Of a stretch of DNA of 64,000 bases, positions 60,592 to 64,000 are shown piece after piece. A program made the translations under genes and the position numbers. The notes beneath the pieces are model-generated. The model saw nothing but the letters and a program-made list of their open reading frames with translations. It was not told where the DNA came from and did no database searches. Origin of the DNA: Exercitatus varius (GTDB lineage: Bacteria > Pseudomonadota > Gammaproteobacteria > Enterobacterales > Pasteurellaceae); contig NZ_JARQTO010000003.1 in assembly GCF_029577735.1 (NCBI RefSeq), positions 62,001-126,000 on the forward strand. The letters run 5' to 3'. The number at the start of each line of letters is the position of its first letter. Positions within the stretch are counted from its first letter, which is position 1.

Positions 60592-61866
60592 ATGAATCTA
60601 TACAACATCAAACACCCTGAAGAACGAGTTAACTTTGCCCAAGCGGTGCGTCAGGGGCTGGGAAAAGACCAGGGCTTGTTTTTCCCCGAAGTGATTCCGC
60701 AGTTAGACGATATTGACGCTTTGCTGGATCTGCCGTTGGTGGAACGCAGCCAGAAAATTCTGGGCGCGATTATCGGCGACGAAATTCCGACGGAAAAATT
60801 AAATGCCATGGTGAAAAATGCTTTCACGTTTCCGGCGCCGTTGGCGAAAGTGAATGAAAATATTTACGCGCTGGAATTGTTTCATGGCCCGACGCTGGCT
60901 TTCAAAGATTTCGGCGGACGCTTTATGGCGCAAGCCTTGGCCACGGTGCGCGGCGACGGCAAAATCACCATTTTGACGGCAACCTCGGGCGATACCGGTG
61001 CGGCGGTGGCGCACGCCTTTTACGGATTGGAAAACATTAATGTGGTGATTCTTTATCCGAAAGGCAAAATCAGTCCGTTGCAGGAAAAATTGTTCTGTAC
61101 CCTTGGCGGTAATATCCGCACCGTCGCCGTTCATTCGGATTTTGACGCTTGTCAGGCGTTAGTCAAACAAGCCTTTGACGACGAAGAATTACGGCGAACA
61201 ATCGGCTTGAATTCCGCCAATTCCATTAACATCAGCCGTTTATTGGCGCAAATTTGTTACTATTTTGAAGCGGTGGCGCAATTACCGAAAGAAAAACGCA
61301 AAGATCTGGTCGTGTCCGTGCCGAGCGGCAATTTCGGCAACCTGACCGCCGGATTAATCGCCAAAACCTTGGGATTGCCGATTAAGCGCTTTATCGCTTC
61401 CACCAATGCCAACGATACCGTGCCGCGTTATTTAGCCGGCGGAAAATGGGATCCGAAGGCAACGATTGCCACCCTTTCCAACGCCATGGACGTCAGTCGT
61501 CCGAACAACTGGCCGCGAGTGGAAGAATTGTTTAAACGCAACGGGTGGAGCCTGAAAGATTTGGCCTCCGCCAGCTTAACCGATGCGCAAACGGAAGCCG
61601 CCTTAAAAGCGGAATATGCGGAAGGTTATCTGTGCGAACCGCACGGCGCGATTGCCTATCAGGCGTTGAAAAATCAACTTCAACCGGGCGAAACGGGCAT
61701 TTTCTTATGCACCGCTCATCCGGCGAAATTCAAAGAAAGCGTAGAACGCATTCTGAATATTGAACTGCCGTTACCGCAAGCTCTGGACAAGCACAATAAA
61801 TTGCCGTTGCTTTCCGACGAAATGGAGGCGGATTTCGCCACATTACGCGCTTATTTGCTGAAATAA
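60592..61866 (+). CDS. thrC: Threonine synthase
   Basis: ThrC converts phosphohomoserine to threonine. From ATG 60592 (MNLYNIKHPEERVNFAQAV) it has 424 residues, the usual length; the frame opens at 60529 but those codons lie in the inverted uptake pair. The PLP lysine is in LAFKDFGGRFMAQA, with TATSGDTGAAVAHAF binding phosphate. Its ribosome site (TTGGACACAG) is weaker than those of thrA and thrB. Confidence 0.96.
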   Translation: MNLYNIKHPEERVNFAQAVRQGLGKDQGLFFPEVIPQLDDIDALLDLPLVERSQKILGAIIGDEIPTEKLNAMVKNAFTFPAPLAKVNENIYALELFHGPTLAFKDFGGRFMAQALATVRGDGKITILTATSGDTGAAVAHAFYGLENINVVILYPKGKISPLQEKLFCTLGGNIRTVAVHSDFDACQALVKQAFDDEELRRTIGLNSANSINISRLLAQICYYFEAVAQLPKEKRKDLVVSVPSGNFGNLTAGLIAKTLGLPIKRFIASTNANDTVPRYLAGGKWDPKATIATLSNAMDVSRPNNWPRVEELFKRNGWSLKDLASASLTDAQTEAALKAEYAEGYLCEPHGAIAYQALKNQLQPGETGIFLCTAHPAKFKESVERILNIELPLPQALDKHNKLPLLSDEMEADFATLRAYLLK

Positions 61867-61886
61867 TCGCGTAGAGATTCCTGTGT

Positions 61887-61928
61887 AAAGTGCGGTCAAA
61901 AAATGAAACGTTTTTTGACCGCACTTTT
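61887..61928 (+). terminator. Terminator made of an extended uptake-sequence pair
   Basis: AAAGTGCGGTCAAAAAA and TTTTTTGACCGCACTTT form a 17-bp stem with loop TGAAACG and a T run. It closes the thr operon before gss. Confidence 0.9.
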
Positions 61929-61993
61929 GTTTTCCCGTTTAATTGGATCTATACTAACGCCTTTCTTTTATTCATTTCGGTTAGGAGCGCAGT

Positions 61994-63880
61994 ATGCCTG
62001 ACATTTCGCCTAATATTACCACTCACGATCCTTTTGGCAGTCTGCTCGGGTACGCGCCGGGCGGCATCGCGATTTATTCGTCGGATTATGAAACCGCGGA
62101 CAAGCGGGAATATCCTGACGATGCGGCGTTTCGTAGCTATATCGGGCATGAGTATATGGGATATAAATGGCAGTGTGTGGAATTCGCCCGTCGCTATCTT
62201 TATCTTAATCACGGCTGGGTGTTTACGGATGTGGGCATGGCCTATGAAATTTTCTCTTTGCGATTTTTGCGCCAAGTGGTGAACGATACGATTTTGCCGT
62301 TGCAGGCCTTTGCCAACGGCAGTAAAAAAAAGCCTGAAGCCGGCGCCTTACTGATTTGGCAGGAAGGCGGCGAGTTTAAGCATACCGGACATGTGGCGAT
62401 TATCACGGAAGTGTTTGAACATAAAATCCGAATTGCGGAACAAAACGTGTTGCATTCCCGCTTACCGCGCGGCCAGCAATGGACTCGGGAATTGCCGATG
62501 ACCGCCGATGAAAACGGCTATTTTTTGCACGACACTTTTGACGACACGGAAATTCTGGGCTGGATGATTCAAACGGACGACACCGCTTACAGCATTTCGC
62601 AACCGATGCCGGAACCGGCTTTGCTGGAAATCAGACCGAATCATCTGGAAAACCGCGGTCAGTTCGACGGCAAATGGCTGAACGAAAATAACGATTTCGA
62701 GAAAGCTTTTGTTACGGCGATGAAGGGACATTGCGTCAGTCGCACCGATCAATATCGCTATTTTACGATTTCCGAATCCGCTCATCAGGAATTGATTCGC
62801 GCCACCAACGAATTACATTTGATGTATTTGCATGCCACCGATAAAGTGCTGAAAGACGATAATCTGTTGCAACTGTTCAATATCCCGAAATTGCTGTGGC
62901 CGCGTCTGCGTTTGTCCTGGCAGAACCGTCGTTATCAAACCATTAGCGGACGGTTGGATTTCTGTATGGATAAAAACGGGCTGAAGGTTTACGAATACAA
63001 CGCGGACAGCGCGTCCTGCCACGCGGAAGCGGGCGATATTCTGAATCAATGGGCGATGCAGGCGGGGCTAACGGCGGGCAAAAATCCGGGGGCGGATTTG
63101 CGTAATGTGTTGACGGATTGCTGGAAACACAGTCAGGCGACGCCGTTGGTGCATATCATGCAGGATAATGATTTTGAAGAAGATTATCACGCCATGTTTA
63201 TGCAGAAAGCCTTAAAGCAAGCGGAGTTTCAAACCAAAATTATTCACGGCACGGAAGGCTTGCATTGGGATACGCGCGGCAATTTGCTGGACGATGACGG
63301 CAATCCCGTTCGGACGGTGTGGAAAACCTGGGCGTGGGAAACCGTGCTGGAACAGCTGCGCGAAGATGCGAAGGGCAAAGAAGTGGCGCCGCCGATTCGC
63401 ACGGGTTATCCGGGCGATACCGTGCGTTTGATTGACGTTCTGCTGCGTCCGGAAGTGCTGGTGTACGAACCGTTATGGACGGCCATTCCGAGCAACAAAG
63501 CGATTTTGCCGGTGCTGTGGTCATTATTCCCGAATCACCGTTATTTGCTGGAAGCGACTTTTGAATTGACGGACGCTTTACGCAAAGACGGTTATGCGCA
63601 AAAACCGATTGGCGGACGCCGCGGCGACAATGTGCAGCTTATCGGCGAAAACGGTGAAATTTCTGACCGCACTTTTGGCAAATTCGACAGCCAGACCAAC
63701 ATTTATCAACGTCTTTGGTGCCTGCCGAAAGTGGAGGAACAATACACCCAAATCTGCACGTTTACGGTGGGCGGGCATTACGGCGGCAGCTGTTTGCGTT
63801 CCGATCCGACGCGTGTTATTGTGGGCGACAGCGATATGCAACCGCTTCGCGTAATTTCGGATAAGGACTTCTTAAAATGA
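61994..63880 (+). CDS. gss: Bifunctional glutathionylspermidine synthetase/amidase
   Basis: This enzyme joins glutathione to spermidine and also cleaves the product. The 628-residue protein matches the two-domain E. coli enzyme (about 619). The N-terminal CHAP amidase domain has Cys61 (KWQCVEFARRYLY) and His in HTGHVAIITE. The C-terminal ATP-grasp synthetase domain has SGRLDFCMDKNGLKVYEYNA then DSASCHAEAG, KTWAWETVLEQL and YEPLWTAIPSNKAILPVLWS. An uptake sequence (about 63664) encodes part of SDRTFG. Its stop overlaps the next ATG (ATGA). Confidence 0.94.
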   Translation: MPDISPNITTHDPFGSLLGYAPGGIAIYSSDYETADKREYPDDAAFRSYIGHEYMGYKWQCVEFARRYLYLNHGWVFTDVGMAYEIFSLRFLRQVVNDTILPLQAFANGSKKKPEAGALLIWQEGGEFKHTGHVAIITEVFEHKIRIAEQNVLHSRLPRGQQWTRELPMTADENGYFLHDTFDDTEILGWMIQTDDTAYSISQPMPEPALLEIRPNHLENRGQFDGKWLNENNDFEKAFVTAMKGHCVSRTDQYRYFTISESAHQELIRATNELHLMYLHATDKVLKDDNLLQLFNIPKLLWPRLRLSWQNRRYQTISGRLDFCMDKNGLKVYEYNADSASCHAEAGDILNQWAMQAGLTAGKNPGADLRNVLTDCWKHSQATPLVHIMQDNDFEEDYHAMFMQKALKQAEFQTKIIHGTEGLHWDTRGNLLDDDGNPVRTVWKTWAWETVLEQLREDAKGKEVAPPIRTGYPGDTVRLIDVLLRPEVLVYEPLWTAIPSNKAILPVLWSLFPNHRYLLEATFELTDALRKDGYAQKPIGGRRGDNVQLIGENGEISDRTFGKFDSQTNIYQRLWCLPKVEEQYTQICTFTVGGHYGGSCLRSDPTRVIVGDSDMQPLRVISDKDFLK

Positions 63881-64000
63881 TCATTGTTTACGGCATTAAA
63901 AATTGTGATACCGTGAAAAAAGCGTTGAAATGGTTGACGGAACACGGCATCGAACACCGCTTGCACGATTACAGTGTAGACGGCTTGGAACCCGATTTTC
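63877..64000 (+). CDS. Spx/ArsC-family (YffB-like) protein, 3'-truncated by the window edge
   Basis: The 41 visible codons read MIIVYGIKNCDTVKKALKWL then TEHGIEHRLHDY. The thioredoxin-like fold starts with the single cysteine of YGIKNCDT, followed by the HDYSVDG segment of YffB-type ArsC relatives. The start overlaps the gss stop by four bases, so the two are coupled. In E. coli the homologue precedes dapE; I cannot see what follows here. Confidence 0.85.
   Translation, partial: MIIVYGIKNCDTVKKALKWLTEHGIEHRLHDYSVDGLEPDF

Overview
This window is a 64 kb piece of chromosome from a member of the Pasteurellaceae. The strongest evidence is the 9-base uptake signal core AAGTGCGGT (reverse ACCGCACTT). 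I count roughly 50 copies, inside genes, between genes and as inverted pairs. This is the Haemophilus influenzae ('Hin') subtype, not the ACAAGCGGT type. Gene order also fits: rpsF-priB-rpsR-rplI, mlaFEDCB-ibaG-murA, yejM-yejL-yejK, ypjD-yfjD next to ffh, and nikKLMQO facing nimR. A complete cpxRA pair, menFD, bifunctional glutathionylspermidine synthetase/amidase and moderate GC suggest a Basfia / 'Mannheimia succiniciproducens'-like species. That species guess is inference only.

Layout. 1-2183: end of an unrecognised gene, then lptE and holA. 2298-3906: a tandem glycine riboswitch controlling a sodium:alanine/glycine symporter. 4149-8218: a DeoR-family regulator, glmS and an MFS transporter. 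8382-10622: yigB and xerC on the minus strand, then a decayed IS3-family element. 10621-14264: yfjD and ypjD, divergent from ffh. 14357-16054: yheO-tusDCB for tRNA thiolation. 16192-19762: the rpsF ribosomal operon, an overlooked 51-codon gene, mltF and two tRNAs. 19936-30419: folD, a Kbp-like protein and the protein quality-control run tig, clpP, clpX, lon, pbpG, ppiD. 30625-32589: a trimeric autotransporter adhesin. 32812-34518: rpsB and tsf. 34707-41737: an amidohydrolase, yejM/yejL/yejK, bamE and cpxRA. 41803-46158: alaA and menFD. 46324-51085: the Mla phospholipid-transport operon with ibaG and murA. 51098-55454: a tannase-like gene remnant, a DUF3861 gene, and the nickel transporter nikKLMQO with divergent nimR. 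55460-64000: yggS, sodC, the attenuated thrLABC operon, gss and the start of a Spx/ArsC-like gene.

Several genes share an envelope theme. LptE, BamE, YejM, PpiD, CpxRA, MlaFEDCB, MurA, PbpG and MltF all build, repair or monitor the outer membrane, periplasm or wall. ClpXP, Lon, trigger factor and PpiD handle folding and degradation.

I see no CRISPR array, prophage, restriction-modification or defence island, and nothing that is plainly a new multigene system. The more unusual signals are smaller. A two-copy structured intergenic repeat lies at 3937-4000 and 17777-17840. The thr attenuator has an uptake sequence embedded in its leader peptide that can pair with the terminator. pbpG has a one-base frameshift in an A6 tract of its signal sequence. 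A 51-codon basic gene sits behind mltF. Uptake sequences encode Leu-Thr-Ala-Leu or Ala-Thr-Ala-Leu inside five signal peptides. The nik/nimR intergenic region has a textbook 19-bp-spacer MerR-type promoter.
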